This document shows positions 63,019-64,000 of a stretch of 64,000 nucleotides of DNA, in pieces. The notes below the pieces were generated by a model that did no database searches, was not told where the DNA came from, and worked only from the letters and a program-made list of their open reading frames with translations. The translations under genes were made by a program, and so were the position numbers. The stretch is from the NCBI RefSeq assembly GCF_001423965.1, contig NZ_LMPV01000001.1:75908-139907 (forward strand), in the 5' to 3' direction. This DNA is from Exiguobacterium sp. Leaf196. Its GTDB lineage: Bacteria > Bacillota > Bacilli > Exiguobacteriales > Exiguobacteriaceae. Position 1 is the first letter of the stretch. Each line of letters starts with the position of its first letter.

Positions 63019-63047
63019 AAACGGGATCCTAGGATCTCGTTTTTTTC
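63019..63047 (+). terminator. terminator after cssS
   Basis: AACGGGATCC pairs with GGATCTCGTT, followed by T7. Confidence 0.85.
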
Positions 63048-63128
63048 GTTAGGAAATAATCGGTATACTCATGCAGAGTAGAAGGAAGTTTGATATAACC
63101 AATATAATTCAGGAAGGGAGTGAAGGAG

Positions 63129-63602
63129 ATGTCATACCCAGTTACGGAAGAAACGTTAGCTTTGATTCCACGATATGGTCAATATGGTGAACCACAGACA
63201 CTTGTCATCAAGGAGCATTCGGAAAGTATTTTAGAGGGTCATCCGATTAAGTTGATTGAAGAATCCTGTTTATATTTTGGTTCATCGATGCGTGGACGGA
63301 TCGAAGCAGCGCGACATATTCTTGGTCCGAACCGAAAGACACCTGTTTTAGTAGATTGGCAGGCACAAACGATATTTTTTCCGACGACCGCAAAAGAAAA
63401 GGCGGAATGCATTTGGATCAATTTCAAGCAAATGAAGACTGTTCAAAAAAAGTCTGGAAAAGTACAGGTAGAGTTTCAGACAGGTCAATGTATTGATACG
63501 GACGCATCCGCATACAGCATCGAACGGCAACGAATCAAAACGTTGGAACTGGCGTATGAAATGCAACGGCGCTTCCAATTGCCGGAGTTTAAGAATCGAT
63601 GA
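63129..63602 (+). CDS. comK: competence transcription factor ComK
   Basis: Master activator of DNA-uptake genes in Bacillus. 157 aa against ~190 for Bacillus subtilis, mainly a shorter C-terminus. Family motifs are present: N-terminal SYPVTEETLALIPRY, SCLYFGSSMRGRIEAARHILG and FFPTTAKEKAECIWI. Start ATG 63129 lies 8 nt after GGGAG; the GTG at 63120 is within the ribosome site. Full K-boxes (AAAAN5TTTT) are not evident upstream. Confidence 0.88.
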   Translation: MSYPVTEETLALIPRYGQYGEPQTLVIKEHSESILEGHPIKLIEESCLYFGSSMRGRIEAARHILGPNRKTPVLVDWQAQTIFFPTTAKEKAECIWINFKQMKTVQKKSGKVQVEFQTGQCIDTDASAYSIERQRIKTLELAYEMQRRFQLPEFKNR

Positions 63603-63666
63603 AAAGTGGAAACACATAACAGGAATCTTACTTATGTAAGGAGAAAGAAGTAGAGAGAGAAATCAT

Positions 63667-63700
63667 AGGGAGGTGAAGCGGTAACTTTTACCGCGACACG
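63667..63700 (+). promoter_or_regulatory. hairpin-spaced ribosome-binding region
   Basis: Strong Shine-Dalgarno AGGGAGGTGA (63667-63676) lies 24 nt from the ATG at 63701. Between them is a perfect 7-bp hairpin, GCGGTAA-CTT-TTACCGC (63678-63694). Folding it out would leave a 7-nt effective spacing. Confidence 0.65.
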
Positions 63701-64000
63701 ATGAATGAATCATATGAATGGTTAAATCGCCGAAAATTGCAGCCTGGATTTGGTGCGACAGGTGGCAGACGCTTTATCAGTTCTCGCATCGTACGTCCGG
63801 AAAATACACCGGGTAAACGAATCAAAGGAATCAAACGCGCGCGACAACTAGTCGTCGATGATGCCGGAAATCGCCGTTGGGTCACGAAACGAATCGTTGT
63901 GACGGATGCTGCGAAGCATGTCACGATGAATCGTCGAACATCGATCGCCTTAAAAGAGACGAATGAATCGCGACTTGAACAAGTCAAACAAAAACTAGCA
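63701..64000 (+). CDS. basic protein of unknown function (3' truncated by window end)
   Basis: Open for exactly 100 codons to the window edge with no stop. Start ATG 63701 is the only start in frame after the stop at 63674-63676. The visible part is strongly basic (GGRRFISSRIVRPENTPGKR, IKRARQL, NRRWVTKRIVV) with no membrane segment or cysteine, suggesting nucleic-acid contact, but I recognise no family. It follows comK by 98 bp. The minus-strand frame at 63688-63987 is its shadow. Confidence 0.6.
   Translation, partial: MNESYEWLNRRKLQPGFGATGGRRFISSRIVRPENTPGKRIKGIKRARQLVVDDAGNRRWVTKRIVVTDAAKHVTMNRRTSIALKETNESRLEQVKQKLA

Noticed and set aside
63688..63987. Minus-strand frame of 99 codons at the window end
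   Set aside because: It is the shadow of the plus-strand gene starting at 63701, which has a Shine-Dalgarno and codon use like its neighbours.

Overview
The window looks like chromosomal DNA of a low-to-mid GC Gram-positive bacterium of the Bacillales. Shine-Dalgarno sites are strong (AAGGAG/GGAGG), and operon layouts are Bacillus-like: hemE-hemH-hemY, glpP-glpF-glpK-glpD, ecsA-ecsB, prsA-hpr-hit, amtB-tnrA and cssR-cssS. From codon use and gene content I favour Exiguobacterium; this is an inference, since no rRNA is available to confirm it. Gene density is high and I see no prophage, insertion sequence or CRISPR array.

Layout. (1) 1-1371: an array of 15 tRNA genes, probably just behind an rRNA operon. 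(2) 1459-3550: queG, ogt and trmL, two of which act on tRNAs encoded in the array. (3) 3592-6132: a 30-aa membrane peptide, a YufK-like membrane protein and a class A PBP. (4) 6339-15220: glycogen genes glgC-glgD-glgA-glgP, a rhodanese and pgcA. No glgB branching enzyme is present. (5) 15358-20395: an aldo/keto reductase, an amino-acid ABC binding protein and permease without an ATPase, the shared sugar ATPase MsmX with a cre site, and a PucR-type regulator. (6) 20474-26446: yheB, yheA, a YhzD-like gene, dinB with a LexA box, a CorA transporter, yhaM and namA. (7) 26508-33180: prsA, hpr, a YtxH-like gene, hit, a TcaA-like membrane protein, two GlsB-like genes with a SigB-like promoter, and ecsAB. 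(8) 33243-41421: amtB/tnrA with a perfect TnrA box, hemEHY, cls, a HAD phosphatase and mscL. (9) 41479-50558: a UvrD-type helicase, two GNATs, a sucrase, a diguanylate cyclase, an ABC-2 exporter and a YczE-like protein. (10) 50729-55623: the glycerol regulon with two GlpP-type leader terminators and a catabolite-repression site. (11) 55770-64000: a FrnE-like DsbA, lplJ, an SDR, an acyl-CoA ligase with a FadR-like operator, mgsA, a Fur-box-controlled 51-aa membrane peptide, cssRS, comK and a truncated unknown gene with an unusual ribosome-binding region.

Themes. Carbon flow dominates: ADP-glucose synthesis, glycogen turnover and phosphoglucomutase; sugar ATPase MsmX; glycerol uptake to DHAP; and methylglyoxal synthase draining DHAP. 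Three cre-like sites point to CcpA control. A second theme is secretion and envelope stress (PrsA, Hpr, EcsAB, CssRS, PBP, cardiolipin synthase, MscL). The most interesting unexplained items are the paired Fur boxes ahead of a 51-aa peptide, a shared ATGAAT-N4-ATTCAT operator at two distant loci, the hairpin-spaced Shine-Dalgarno at 63667-63701, and the shared GlpP-leader motif.
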